Assembly: GCA_039566865.1 (NCBI GenBank)
Contig: CM076944.1
Location: 6,470,501-6,534,500 of the forward strand
Direction: 5' to 3'
DNA: 64,000 bases
DNA from: Aurelia coerulea
Lineage: Eukaryota > Cnidaria > Scyphozoa > Semaeostomeae > Ulmaridae
Shown in pieces: positions 1 through 12,119 of this stretch. The translations under genes and the position numbers were made by a program. Under the pieces are notes generated by a model. That model was not told where the DNA came from. It searched no databases and saw only the letters and a list, made by a program, of their open reading frames with translations. Positions within the stretch are counted from its first letter, which is position 1, and every line of letters begins with the position of its first letter.

Positions 1-642
1 AAACATGTAAAAGGTACTATTGTTAGCTGAAATTGGTAGAATTGTTAGGAAATTTGGTTGTGATTTTAGGTCTGTTTTATACATAGCTGTTTATTCAAAG
101 CTGCTTTTTTGAGCAAATCAATTATAGTTTCAGCACGGAGTGGCCAATTTCAATTGAGTCAATTTTAGAATTTACTTGAACATGTCTACTATTGAATGTA
201 CTACTATTGTCTACTACTACTACTGTAATCTCAAATACTAAAGTCGGAGGTTGGAATATATTACTGAAAAAAAAGCAACAACAACAATCAGGGAGAGGCT
301 GGAAATATTTAAAATGATCATTTTGTTAGTCAAAAACATACTTTATTTTTTTATATTTATTTTCACTAATTACTATATGCTCAATATCATTTCAATTTTT
401 CAAGAATTGATAAAAGGGGTTGGAATTAATAAGTGTAGGGGGGGGGCATTATTCAGTACTTGAGAGTACTTACCACCGTGATATCCAGGGAGCAGTGAGC
501 TTTGAAATCGAGATAGTTTCTTTGGTTTGCTCTTCCAGTATGAACTATATCTTTGGGAAGGAATGAAATAACTTGGCAGGTGGATTAGAACCTTGTCACC
601 ATAATTCATGGCTTGCTCATATCACATACCCTATCTTCATAG

Positions 643-3600
643 GTATGTTGCATCACAAGCTGACCTGATTGTGTTTGCAGCTTTGTCCGGGCCACCAAAG
701 GCATCATATGCACATGCCCTGAGATGGTTTACTCATATTTCATCATATACTGACACAGAGAAAGCAGGGTAAGATTGTATTCATTCTCAAATTGTTAAAT
801 TAATGCAGATACTGTATATGATTGTTATACTGTATATAGACCACAGATGACCAAAAGGGAGTCCCCTGTTTGAGAAATCATTGCAGCAATAGTAGTTGGG
901 AGATCATTATAGTGATTGATTTTTGCAATAGCTAAAAGATCAAAGTAATTTTTCATATTGTTTGATAATTTTCAAAGTAGTAGTCTCTTGGCAAATTCAA
1001 AAGACTTCAAAAATCAGTTTTTGAGAACAGCTGGAAAAGGCCTGAAATGACTCAAATTTGTTTTTACAGGACTACAGTATACTCAGCAGCAGGCCTTTTC
1101 GTAAAGAAAGTTCCACAAGGGCATCCTATCGCCCTCGTAGTTAGGCTTGGAGGGCGATCGCCCCCTTAAAATAGTTTCATATTTTTACTTGTTTTTACTG
1201 ATAGGCAATGAAAGCTTTCAAGGTCTTGTTCTTGCAACTTGGACTGTTTCCTTTATGTTCACTTCACCAGAGAGAAAAGAGTCTACTCGAACAGACTAAA
1301 CATTTTTTGATGCAAAGTTACCGGAAGATTTTATTCCATTTGTTTGCAATGTTCTTCTTTGTTGCTCCATTATTTTTCCTAAGTTAGCAAAAGGTCACAG
1401 CAGTTAAGCCAGCCACTTCCCTGTTGTTCCCTTGACTGAGTGTGAAGCCCCAGTCAAGATAAATAAAGATTCCACAATAGTCATTAACAGATTAGAGAAG
1501 GCGATTAGAGTAGTGGATGTAAGCCCTTGAAACAAAGCAACCAAGTCTCCATTAAAATTTTGTCAGAAAACTTTACTCAAACTTGTAGCAGGCCTCATCT
1601 ACGGAGCAGATAAGGGCTGCAGAATGTTAAACTGGAGAACGATTTTGTAAGAAAGTTAAGATAACTGTGAGTACTATTCATTTTATTGACATACCCTGAT
1701 CTTAAAGAAAGATTTAGTTAAACTGGGAACCTCGATGACGATGAAGAAGAGGGTCGGTACATGTATATCGCAACTACTGCAAAGAAATTTTTAAGAACCA
1801 CTGATTTTGCTCTTGATTTTGCAGTTCTTTCAAGTTTCTTGTTAAAATCATTTTGCTAAAGACAAATCGAGAAAACATTGACATTTTATAGTTCGTTTGG
1901 GTTCTCTTCACCTTATTTGCTGCACTAGTGGTTAGCCTTCACTAGGGGTTTCTTTTGTAAAGAAGTCGAAGAGCTATTCTGTAAAATAGCATGAGCACTG
2001 AGTGATGACTGAAGGAACAAGTTTAAATCAAGACGGCTTCGTTCCAAAAATCTTTTGTAAACGAAATCCTGTTGGAGCTTCGAGCGAAATACATTTTTGC
2101 GAGGGCAGTCAATAGCCCACGTAAAACATTTTGCGAGGGCGCTGGCGAGGGCGAGGGCGATCGCCCGCTTTCTTCCTCAGTAAACTCAGACTCGTCAATG
2201 TCTGATTCTTCCAAACTATCAATGTCAACAGGACAAATCTGTTGTCTGCTCGGTTCATTTTCTTCATGAACATCGGTGTCGGTAACAGCAATTACCTTCG
2301 CTCTATGAGCACCAAGTGTCGCAATTATTTATAATTGTGGGAATTGCCACTTGGGACCGGACTTTGTCGAAAGTGTTATAGGATTCGTCAGTAATCATGG
2401 TTTATTGAAGCACATGATTTGACATTGGATTTGTCAAACATCAAAGTACCACTGAAGCAAAATAACACTTTGCGCGTGCGATAAAAAGCACTCGTGACTC
2501 AATTTTTGTGTGTGCCAAGGTGTGCGTGTGCGATCGCACGCGTCAAACGAAAAGGCCTGCTCAAAGAATCTGGTCAGAATTTGAAGAATTCTTGAAGGAT
2601 TCTTGAAAGTTCTGAGATTATTATTGTTAGAAATTGGCCTGATCCAGAATTCCACAACTTTTTTTGTTTTCTTGAGGCATTAGGAAGTTAAGAAAATCAC
2701 ACAATATTAAAAAGAGCTCTTTTCTCCTCCAGGTTTGGGGGCAGTAAAAAGAAGGTAGATGAATATGGTCCTGCTGCAGCAGCTGCAAAGAAAGAAGATA
2801 ATGATGATGATTTCGATCTTTTTGGATCTGATGATGATGAAGAAGTATGTATATTGTTTAAACTGTTAACTAACTGTTATTCTGAATAACTGTTAACTGT
2901 TAACTGTTAACTTGTTATTCGTTAACAACAACAAAATCTTTGACCCATTTGATGTAGGAAAGATGAGCCATTCTTTTAGTTAACAAAATTCTTAGAACCT
3001 GACCAACAACTGAATTTTCAAACCTGGTTTTAATGACTTACAGTATCTACGTTAAAAGTTACAATGAATGTCTCATTTTGGAGGTTGATCTTTGCACTTC
3101 ATTCTGCCACACATGAAATCTCCATTTTGGGATTGCGGAGCTACTGTATAAATGGATGGATTTTCATGTATTTCTTTCTTTGCATTTTTGTTTATCCTTC
3201 ACCCAAATATCAGCCTGTATCTAAAGATCGCTTATTGAATTGAGCTAATTACAAAGGAATTTTGGATTGAGAAAGCAATATTTAAAGCACAAAACCTTTG
3301 ATTTGTTTGAGTTCTGACCCCTGTCTCCCAAAAACTACTGAAGATTATGATAGAAAAACTGCTGAAGATTATGATAGACTTTTGCCTGTCATGGTGTTTT
3401 GCCTGGCTGCAAGGGCAATTCTCTACATGTTAGCATGTATGATTACTGTATGTTACACTGGTGGGATAACTTTTTAACCTCCCAAAATGATAACATGCTA
3501 AAGTGGTTAACCCTTAGCATGCTGCAGGCGAGATATCTCGACACATTAATCCCCTTTGTTCCGACTGCGGGCGAGATATCTCGACATTTCAGGCAGGCCA

Positions 3601-6600
3601 ACGAAATCTGCGGTTATTGCGGGAGCACGCGAACAAACATAAACATACGGGAACTTTTTTTTCAGCGTACAAAACAAGCTCCACTTTGATGTCAAAAAAG
3701 TTAGGCCTTCCTATTGCCGTTTTTTCATAGCATCGCTTCCAACGTTTTTATACATTTACCAAGAATCAGCTGACACGCCATTAACTTTTTGAGATGTATG
3801 AAGGTGAAGAATGAAGACAGCGACGATGAATATTTTTACGGCTTCGGATTTGTAGAAACTCGTGTCTTGTGTTGATCTTTGGTACCATTTTGAAGCCCGT
3901 TCTCTTCTCTTTTGACATAGCCTCTTTCTGATATGATTGGCCCTCAATTGAGGCCACACCGACTTTCAAAATGGCGAGTGGTCAGCAAGAGCGCCGCTCT
4001 TCGCCACGGAGGAAACCAGAGCAATTTCAGAAATATTTATGATCTCATTACTCACAAAATACTGGGAAACTTACCGTTTGTATCACAAAGATTTATTCAC
4101 ATATTTGTTCTCCAAAATTTGCTTTATAATCTTGCAATACTTCACTTTTTTGTCAAACATCGATTTGACCCAAAACAATTTGACAAAAGTTGTTCGGTGA
4201 TTCAATGCGGGATTTTTCGAAAATGCTCAGCTGGAAAGGTTGGGCAATCAACAAAGCGACCAGCATGCTTAGGGTTAAGCAATCCACCTTTTCAAGATAA
4301 GAGGGTGTGAAAGCGAAAGTATTTTGTTGTTTGAGATTTTGCATTTTTTAGGGTCAAATCTTATTCTGCGTACAAAGTTTTGTGTTGAGACAAATTTTCA
4401 AATTCAGATCTGTCTTTATTTCGAAATTATGGCAATTTTAAGAATTTAAAGTCATAAGGGCTTTGACCGTGAAATCAAAACTTTGGACAAATTTTGTCCA
4501 AACTTCGATTTCACGGTCAAAGCCCTTATGAATTCAAATTCTTTATATCACCATAATTTCGAAATAAAGACAGATCTGAATTTGAAAATTTGTCTCAACG
4601 CTAAACTTTGTACGGAGAATAAAATTTTACCCTAAAATATGCAAAATTTCAAACAGCACAATACTTCCGCTTTCTCGCCTCTTATCTTGAAAAGGTGGAT
4701 TGCCGTTAGACAGAAGTTATTAAGTTAGATATACCGTATATACAATTAATTTATTCAATTGTTAGTGTTTTTGAATGAAGCGCAATAAAACCCTTTGCAA
4801 AATTGGACAAATGTGACCCCTTTTAGCGAGAAAATTCTAAAATTTATTGAACATGTTTGTTATTCAATGATTATGGACATCTATCATTATTGTTATGATA
4901 TTTAAGGAACAGCCTTTCAAATAGGGTGTGCTTTTTCCACCTTGCCTGCACTACTTTGTCATTGCTGGCAGATTGATTTTGAATATATTTTCTTTCCAAT
5001 TCACAGGAAGCACCAGCAGTAGAAAAACCTAAACCAAAAGGAAGTAAGTTCAATGTATATATTTTGTTTAATTTAACCATTCCTATTAATTACCCTGTCG
5101 CAAGAGCATACAGTAGTTTCTTTAAACATGTAATTTGACTGGGTAAATCAAGGCCGGTTTATAAGTGGCACCACGCCAGCTATGCCAAACTGAGTGAATT
5201 TTGACCAACTGGGGTATGGTTCGCACAAAATTAAAAGCTGTGATGCAATGGAAAATTTTGGCAAGTAATATTTTTCCAGAACTTCAGTTTCTTATTTTTT
5301 ATTGGTGATTTGAGAGTTGAGTTTCTTGTGAAAGGTTGCCAACAAAAGAGATACTGTATGTGTATACCCCCATCAACCTGCCATAGATCTCTTATGATAT
5401 ATGTCCGTGAGAAGAGTACTTAACTTGATTCTGCCTTTTCCCCAGAACCAAAGCCAATTGCAAAATCAATGGTTATTCTAGATGTAAAACCATGGGATGA
5501 CGAGACAGGTATTTGAATTTTTGATTAATACAAAATGAAGTTTCAAAATTCATGTTGATCTCATACAGTGGTAATTTCCTATAATCAGGTAACTGATAGA
5601 TTTGATTGCAAGAGCAATGATGAGCAGTGATAGTTCAGTGGTAGCACGCTTGACTACCAATCTGAAGGTTGCTGGTTTGAGTCCTCACCCTGCAGAACCT
5701 GCTATGTAAAGTGAGGAGAGTCCCCAAATCTCTGTAATTCCAGGCTAAAGGAATCACATCGAGAGGAAGGACCAGGACGCTGCTTCGATAATCTTAGCTT
5801 CTCAGCATCCTCACACTACCTTCAGATTCTAGGTAGAAATATAGAAAATAACGATGAGCAGTTTCATTTTGATCCTCAAAACAACACAAAAAGACTGAGT
5901 GAGTGAAATTACAGCATCATATGATGTGTTAGTTGACAGATCCAAATATATGTGTTGAAAAGTCCATGTTTGTGATAATTTCAGTAGTAATTGAGACATA
6001 CTGTAATCAAGTCTAGACATAAACAATTAATTGTTAAGAAATGAGAATCATTGAGTGGATGCTTTTGTAAGAACTTCAGGGCTCCATCTATATGAGAGCA
6101 GGGCTTTGAGTCCCCATGGTGTTGATTAGGAAGGGAAAATAATAATATAATAATAATAATAAATGCTTTATTTACAGTTGGCAAGTAACAGAAAAATGAT
6201 AGCTAACTACAGCTAATTAAAGCCAACTATTTACCTATTTACATGATAACTTCTACAAATACAAAATCTTAAAAATCAACTATTAATACCCCAAATCTGC
6301 GATGTATATTTTACAAAGTCGACAGCTGCAGTCCAGTCCTTTCCAGCTCCTTAATTTTCGTTTGAATACTGCAAGATTTTCTGATTTTTTCAAACTTTCT
6401 GGCAATGCATGCCAAAGCAGTGAGCCTAGAAATGATACAGATTTGATTCCGTATGTTGTTGTTCTGGCTTTTGGCAACTGCAGAGTATTCCCACTTCTTA
6501 GATTATAGTTTTCCGTTCTTTCAACAAAGATATCTTTCATGAAGCTTGGATTCAGGTTTTCCTTAGTTTTAGAAATTTTGACCAACAACAACTGCAGATT

Positions 6601-9600
6601 TTTCTGATGAACAGACACAGAATTATTCCTTTCTAAAAGGGATTCAAAACAAGAGTGACTATCTTTGTAAAAGGGAGCAGGAAATGAAGTTTGAAAGGAA
6701 TTGCATATTTCGAGACGAGTTTCTGCAATGGATTTATATTAGTTGTAATATTGTTGGAGATACAAACAGGCTAAGTTGTGAGCCTACAGGAATCCCCCAA
6801 CAAAGACTCCAGATCGCATATTCGCAGTTAAAGACCCTTTATTGACCAGCATCCTTTGCGGCCTTCGATTGCTGTTCCCCACAGCTTCGACCCGTTCGTT
6901 AGAGTTTCTGACATCCAGAAACTATCGCATTTGTAGTCCATCTTAATCTTCAACTGAAATCGCGTAAATGGTCAACAACTTATATCAATAGTCTCTTTGG
7001 TTCATAAACAATGTATTTAAGCAGGTATTTTCGTACTGCATAATCGGAGTTGTGGGAATTAGACGAAAGAATTTGGGTCACAATGACTGAGAGAATGTTG
7101 AGAAAGTGGAGAGAAAATTATCTTATTTACGGGAAAGATTGCATCTGAGATCAAATATATTTCAATTGTTTCTTATGATCAAGCAATAAACTCATCAAAT
7201 AAATGCATTCGAAACGCAAAAATTAAAACAGAGAAATGTAACAGACCCCATTGGATTGGACTCCTTCTTGTGCAAGCAACAACGGAAAAATAGGCCAGAA
7301 TGAGAACAGGTGGGTAAGAGTTTATCGATTCAATTTGGTCTTCTTCCTCTTAGGAAACATATCTGCAGTTATTTTTCCAATATCCACTTAGCCTTGTGCC
7401 GAGATCTGGAAGTAATCCTTCATCAGTAGTGACTTGCCGCCATAATTTGTGTGCGATCGAATGAACACTAGATTTATTCCATCATCGTATCCATCACTAT
7501 TGACAAAATGGCAGCAGTCTCATTATGACGAACGATAGCTTGGACTCGTTGTAATCAGTCTGTATGTAGCCACCTTAACTTTTGTAAACAATAATAAAGG
7601 CGTGCAAAGGGTGCCGGTCGGTAAAGGGTCTTTAACAGTCTACTTTGATGACATAATATGCAAATTAGCTTGACCTTTGAGAACAAGAGAAGAAACAGTA
7701 GCAACAATGCACATGACCACGTGAGCCCCAAAGTTGGTTTAGCGTGCAGCAAAGCTTAAACACAGTGTATCAAAACAATTTCTTTGTTGACTCAAAGTTC
7801 AAGCTCCTTCATACTTTATGAAAAGACGCTGACAACCTTACTTATATACCATTTCCCGTTTCTATCTGTACTTTTCTTCCGAAGTTAATATTTTAACAAT
7901 TGTTTTTCTTCAAAGATATGAAGGATATAGAAAATCACGTCCGAGGAATTGAAGCCGATGGACTCTTGTGGGGTTCATGTAAGTATCCACTCATTTTGCT
8001 GATTTTTAAAATAGTTTGATTTATTTTCGTTGTGATCAGTTTGTGTACATAAGTTTTATAACCTGTCTGAAACCAGAAGGTATACTTAGCTGGTATGATT
8101 ACAAAAAGATAACAAAAGTATGAAATCTGAAAAGAAGAATAAAGTACTCCATGGAAAATTTACCGATCTGTCACGACTACAGACATTTATTTCTGCACTT
8201 GTTTTAATTAATTCAACCGATCGTAAAAGGTGCAACTCTGACCTGAGTACTTTTTTTCTGGTTGTCTTACCGATGGAAAAACTTCTGTCCGTGTTTGTAT
8301 TGATTTAAAGGGGCTCAGTCGTCAAAATGTAAACAAAACGATGATTTTTGCAGTTTTTTGAAGGTGATAATATCACACATTATTTTCGTATTTTTTTTCA
8401 AAATGAAAGTTGCTGTTTGGGCATTAATCCTCGTACTTCACTAAGGAACAAACCAAACATTCATATCTTCTACGATTGCTCAGATATAAGTGGATTTTGA
8501 ACGGTCACTTTTTTGTGGCTTGGGTGAAGCCACCAAACAAACTGCAGAGAACAATGGATGAACAATGGATAATTGGTGACACATGCGTGTTTACGGATTG
8601 TTTTATTGTTTGGCGTTGGAGCCCCTTTAATTGTAATTGACAGTTGCAGTGGGACTTGATAATTTGCTGCAAATAGCAGCCACGATCTTTCAGCAGCTAG
8701 TTTGATAAGGCTGAAGTGGCCAACGATGCCAATCAATAATCTTGCTCCTAAATATCTGTCCAAGCTGCTTATAAATAACTCGGCGTATAATACATTGAAA
8801 CAAAGAAACATTAAAAGTGACTTGCATGTTCCTCTTTCGATAACAATCAATGGGCAGAAGACTATTTTATACCAGTTGTGATTTAGAAATTTGCCCGGAG
8901 AATAGGTTATCAATAGAGAAGAAACCCCATTGAAAGAACCTTAGTTTTCATCAGGCAGCCTGGATGAGTTTCTTGATTGACTGATGCCATGATCTTAAGT
9001 CTAGCCTGTGAGCTTCTTAAAAAGGTGCTTGTGCTTGTTGTTTTTCTACCGGGTGAGTCAGAAAAAAGAATCCCCGTTTGAAAGGTCACGGCTCCCTGGA
9101 TATCAAGACAATGATATCGGCAAATATATAGTTTAATGGTAGAAATATTCAAACCTACTATAAAATATATCTGACTGAAATTGGCCACTCCATTCTGAAA
9201 TTATGAGGGATTTTCTCCAGAAAGCCTCTTCAAATAACCTTCAAAACGTGCCCAAAATCATGAACAGATTTCCCGAACATTTCTGCCTTACAATGGCCTT
9301 ACAAAGGGGCTTTCTGCAGAAAATCACCCATATCCACGGGAAGGAATGGCCGATTAAGGACGGGTAAATTACGGAACCTAATTGAGCATATTGGCAATAA
9401 AATAAGACATTTTTCAATATCATTGCTTTGATATTCATGGAGCAGTGGCCTTCCAAGCGGGGATCCTTTTCTGACTCACCCGGTATATACCGTATTTCGA
9501 TTTTGCTTTTTTCAAGTACATTGCCATATTTGAATTAATATAAAGGAACCTTTAGAAATGTCAGCCTCCTGTTGGTACTCATTTAGAAAGTTCTAATCAT

Positions 9601-10320
9601 GGAATTTCAAGCGTGTTTCTACTGTATTACATATCGGCAAAATTTATCATTGATCGCAGCTTGCCAAAAGTGGTTACGTTGTTGGCGCATACACTCTTGT
9701 GAATTAGGTTACTAAATTGTATTGTACTTTTAAGCTGTGTACTAATTCCATTCCTCTTTATCAACAGCAAAACTTTTACCAGTCGGTTATGGAATCAAAA
9801 AATTACAAATTGCGTGTGTTATCGAAGACGATAAGGTAATTATTTTTTACATTCATTTGAAAGAATTGGGGATGGCTCAGTGGTAGCACGCTTGACTACC
9901 AATCTGAAGGTTGGTGGTTCGAGTCCTCGCCCTGTCGAACCTGCTTGAAAGTGTGAGGAGAGTCGCCAACTTTCTGTAATTCCAGGCTGAAGGAATCACG
10001 AGATGTGGTCACATCGAGAGGAAGGACCAGGACGCTGCTTCGATAAGCTCAGCTTCTCAGCGACCTAAAACTACCTTCGGATGCTAGGTAGAAATTTACA
10101 CAACAAAGCATTGGGCAATAACATTTGACGATTAATTTTAAACTTTTGCAAATATTTGAGACGCCTCTGCTTTGAACTATGTTCGATGTCGTCAAGCCTT
10201 TCATTGACAATTTTCTATTTTCTTTTGTCACAGATCAGTACAGACTTCCTTGAAGAACAAATCACCTCAAACGAAGACCTTATCCAATCGATGGACATCG
10301 CTGCATTCAATAAAGTTTAA
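643..10320 (+). CDS. EEF1B2: Elongation factor 1-beta (eEF1B alpha subunit), 5'-partial, seven exons
   Basis: This is the guanine-nucleotide exchange subunit of the cytosolic eEF1 complex, which recharges eEF1A with GTP during translation elongation. Exons read from the sequence: 643-768, 2733-2844, 5007-5043, 5446-5508, 7916-7978, 9768-9835, 10234-10320. All have AG/GT borders and phases that join into one frame of about 185 codons ending in TAA at 10318. The first exon gives the GST-C-like N-terminal part ([17 protein letters not shown], then HALRWF). The second ends in the acidic stretch [11 protein letters not shown]. The fourth to seventh form the exchange domain ([28 protein letters not shown], then [22 protein letters not shown]). 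The lysine of the C-terminal FNKV matches the position that, in the yeast homologue, reaches the magnesium site of eEF1A. The initiator exon lies before the window. The linker between acidic and exchange regions is short and proline/lysine-rich, so a small exon could have been missed between 2845 and 5006. The family call is very secure. Confidence 0.96.
1088..2561. mobile_element. DNA transposon relic in EEF1B intron, 15-bp inverted ends
   Basis: AGCAGGCCTTTTCGT at 1088-1102 recurs exactly inverted at 2547-2561. Just inside the left end, and at about 2125-2170, lie GAGGGCGATCGCCC-type palindromic GC motifs. The minus strand between about 2330 and 2023 is open and acidic ([18 protein letters not shown]), which could be the remains of a transposase N-terminus. 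No convincing target duplication was found; ends starting CAGG fit hAT loosely. The superfamily is left open. Confidence 0.55.
3511..4274. mobile_element. piggyBac-like MITE with TTAA target duplication
   Basis: CCCTTAGCATGCTG at 3511 and its inverse CAGCATGCTTAGGG ending at 4274 (one mismatch in 14) are flanked on both sides by TTAA (3507-3510 and 4275-4278). Ends starting CCC next to a TTAA duplication are the known signature of piggyBac elements. Two copies of the palindrome GCGAGATATCTCG occur near the left end (about 3528 and 3571). No transposase is encoded. It sits in an EEF1B intron. Confidence 0.75.
4279..4703. repeat. Near-perfect 425-bp palindrome (foldback element)
   Basis: GCAATCCACCTTTTCAAGAT at 4279 is mirrored by ATCTTGAAAAGGTGGATTGC ending at 4703. 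The two arms, about 210 bp each, match closely to the centre at about 4490 (GGACAAATTTTGTCC). The palindrome begins one base after the TTAA that closes the neighbouring piggyBac-like element. It has no coding capacity and would form a long hairpin. Probably a MITE; no clear target duplication. Confidence 0.7.
5622..5841 (+). mobile_element. tRNA-derived SINE, family A, copy 1
   Basis: The head carries a degenerate pol III A box (TAGTTCAGTGGTAG) and a B box (GGTTTGAGTCC). The body contains CTGTAATTCCAGGCT and GGACCAGGACGCTGCTTCGA, and the 3' end is TTCTAGGTAGAAAT. It is closely similar to 9868-10097, and both are in EEF1B introns in the gene's orientation. A functional tRNA is ruled out by the long unrelated body. 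Confidence 0.75.
6140..6735 (-). pseudogene. Non-LTR retrotransposon 3' end: C-terminus of reverse transcriptase protein
   Basis: Read on the minus strand, about 150 codons are open from about 6735 to 6283. Landmarks are [70 protein letters not shown] and a final [13 protein letters not shown]. This order ([37 protein letters not shown]) is typical of the extreme C-terminus of LINE proteins in cnidarians. Beyond the stop, a (TTA)-type microsatellite tail at about 6140-6170 closes the 3' end. The 5' remainder is missing, as in most truncated LINE copies. It is in an EEF1B intron, antisense to the gene. Confidence 0.75.
8307..8628. mobile_element. Small MITE with AAAGGGGCTC ends
   Basis: AAAGGGGCTC at 8307 is mirrored by GAGCCCCTTT ending at 8628, about 320 bp apart and flanked by T/A-rich bases. 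Interior sequence is non-coding. An open frame that runs through part of it has no recognisable protein signal. Superfamily not assignable. Confidence 0.45.
9049..9483. mobile_element. Tc1/mariner-type MITE, copy 1 (internally deleted)
   Basis: CCGGGTGAGTCAGAAAA at 9049 is mirrored by CTGACTCACCCGG ending at 9483, with TA on both sides (9047-9048, 9484-9485), the target duplication of Tc1/mariner elements. The similarity between ends extends inward (ATCCCCG / CGGGGATCC). Compared with 58485-59114 it lacks about 195 internal bases. It is within an EEF1B intron. Confidence 0.75.
9868..10097 (+). mobile_element. tRNA-derived SINE, family A, copy 2
   Basis: Same family as 5622-5841, with a better-preserved promoter: A box TGGCTCAGTGGTAG at 9873 and B box GGTTCGAGTCC at 9916. 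It keeps GAGATGTGGTCACATC, deleted in copy 1, so it is nearer full length. It lies in the last intron of EEF1B, ending about 140 bp before the final exon. Confidence 0.8.
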
Positions 10321-10341
10321 GTAAAAAAATATTCCATTCGA

Positions 10342-10347
10342 AATAAA
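10342..10347 (+). terminator. Polyadenylation signal of EEF1B
   Basis: An AATAAA hexamer lies 22 bases after the EEF1B stop codon, followed by a T-rich stretch. The position implies a very short 3' UTR, common for translation-factor genes. No other signal was weighed against it. Confidence 0.6.
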
Positions 10348-10552
10348 GTGAATTTTCTACCTAATTGTCCTCATTGTGTTTGTCATTTCGCCCTGTAGCT
10401 CCCTTCTCCCTAATCCTTTTTCTAGCTTGAAATCAGGCTCAAATATAAAATTAAAATCTCCGATTCCTTTTTTCCTTGTTTCTGACTTTAGGCCTTTTCA
10501 CGGGCCAACTTTTGTCCATAAAGCGATTTATTTGAGCTAAGCAAATCTTTTT

Positions 10553-10696
10553 GCTTTATATTCATTTTTCCCAAGGCCATAAAATGCCTTTCAAAGCATG
10601 TTTGATGAAATATTCATTAATACCGCTTTATATTCATTTTTCCCAAGGCCATAAAATGCCTTTCAAAGCATGTTTGATGAAATATTCATTAATACC
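10553..10696. repeat. Exact 72-bp tandem duplication
   Basis: A 72-base unit starting GCTTTATATTCATTTTTCCC occurs twice head to tail (10553-10624 and 10625-10696) without a visible difference, about 230 bp after the EEF1B stop. Identity suggests a recent event or an assembly artefact. Confidence 0.8.
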
Positions 10697-11099
10697 GCTA
10701 AAGGAAGATGTTACATCTTCCTGAGGCTCAGTCGTGCATTTGTTATGCCTGGGAGTAGCACAACTCCTCACCATTGCATCATTACGTAATCTTATACCCA
10801 TGCCCAGCGAGAGAAATGTTGTGTGCCGGAATAGACAACCGTGGAAAGACAACTAGGCCCTTGAAAAGACAGGAGTGGACTGACAAATGATGGGATTTGG
10901 TGTCACTTCACAACTTGTAGGAAACTTTCTTCCACCACACTCGGCAGTGGTGCGGAAAACATAGGAAGCGCCATTTGTAGCAGTTTTTCCATGATAATTT
11001 TATTGGGCTCTCTCTGAAATCGTAGCCCATGGCGATCGGCCTCCGCCCCTAAACTCCCGTCTTCTCCTCGGACTTATTTGCACTTTATAAGAACCTTTG

Positions 11100-11640
11100 T
11101 CAGGTCATCTTCATAAATTGAAAGTCCTAGCAAGGATATACTTTTTCGGACTTCTAGTCTAGCTAAGGGTATACTTTTTTGCAATTTTGGTCCAGCCAAG
11201 GTCAAGCCAAGGATATCATATTTGGCAATACTGGTATGGTCTAGGGAACGGTCATGTTTTGAGCTAATTTGTGTTTTGATTTTTAACAAAGCCTTTGGAA
11301 GTAAGAATTTCATCCTGGCAACCCATTTTTGTCGGTAATAAAGTAGTAAATGAAACAAATCGACCTTTTGTAAATGACAAAATTGATTTCCGAGTTCAAA
11401 CTAAAAATTTTGAGATATAGGCTGACTCGAATGGCTTGCAAATGAATCTAGCCAAGGGTATCATTTTTTCTATATTGTTCTAGCCAATGGTATCATTTTT
11501 GTAGAAATCAGTCGAGGCAAGGGTACTATTTGCCTAAAAATTAGTCTGGCTAACGGTACCACTTTGGAGATGCTCGCGGCAAACCCCTACCCAAAATTTC
11601 GCCAAGGACCCCCCCCCCCCCCCCCCTATAATCCTTATAT
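11100..11640. repeat. Degenerate minisatellite (CTAGCCAAGGGTATCATTTT units) with poly-C end, copy 1
   Basis: Irregular repeats of about 25-45 bp based on TCTAGCCAAGGGTATCATTT run from about 11128 to 11570. The block ends in GATGCTCGCGGCA followed by ACCCCTACCCAAAATTTC and an 18-base C run. The same unit and the same terminal phrase recur at 25480-25805, so the block is a dispersed element, not a local slippage product. Confidence 0.6.
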
Positions 11641-11927
11641 TCAGTTCCAGTTCAGTTCATTTTATGCAGTAAACAACCAGCAAGCTGAAATTATCAAATT
11701 AGACCCTTATTTGTAGGACCAGTCCATTACATTCATTGTACGAGAACCCAGGCTGGACATTCTATTATTAGCCTATTGTATTTGATGATTTCGAAACGTT
11801 CGTGGATATTGTTTACCAAGAGGAACAATACCGTGAGCAGGAGTTTCCTTTGTCCTATTTATAGATTGCCTCTACTTAGCTCCGTTCATTCACTTTAATT
11901 CCAAAGTTGTAGGTTGTTCTTGTAGGA

Positions 11928-12115
11928 AGGTGTTGTGGCGCAGTAGTGTAATCCTCTGACATTGCCAGAACAGTCAGGTGGACAGGGTTTGATCGCAGGT
12001 AGAGCCTCGCCAATTGAGCTTCACGACGGCACGTCGCGGACTCGATTAGGTCTTCTTTACTTCTGCAATCCCAGCGCTTGGCGCTAAAGCCCCAACTTCA
12101 ACTTCATTGTTTTCC
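11928..12115 (+). mobile_element. Possible tRNA-derived SINE fragment
   Basis: TGGCGCAGTAGTGTA resembles a pol III A box and GGTTTGATCGC, about 45 bases on, a B box. Downstream comes a GC-richer body (CACGACGGCACGTCGCGGAC). No second copy occurs in the window to confirm the family. Confidence 0.35.
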
Positions 12116-12119
12116 ATGC

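Noticed and set aside
8470..8913. 147-codon minus-strand open frame
   Set aside because: It crosses the right end of a small MITE and has no domain signal, splice sites or biased composition expected of an exon.
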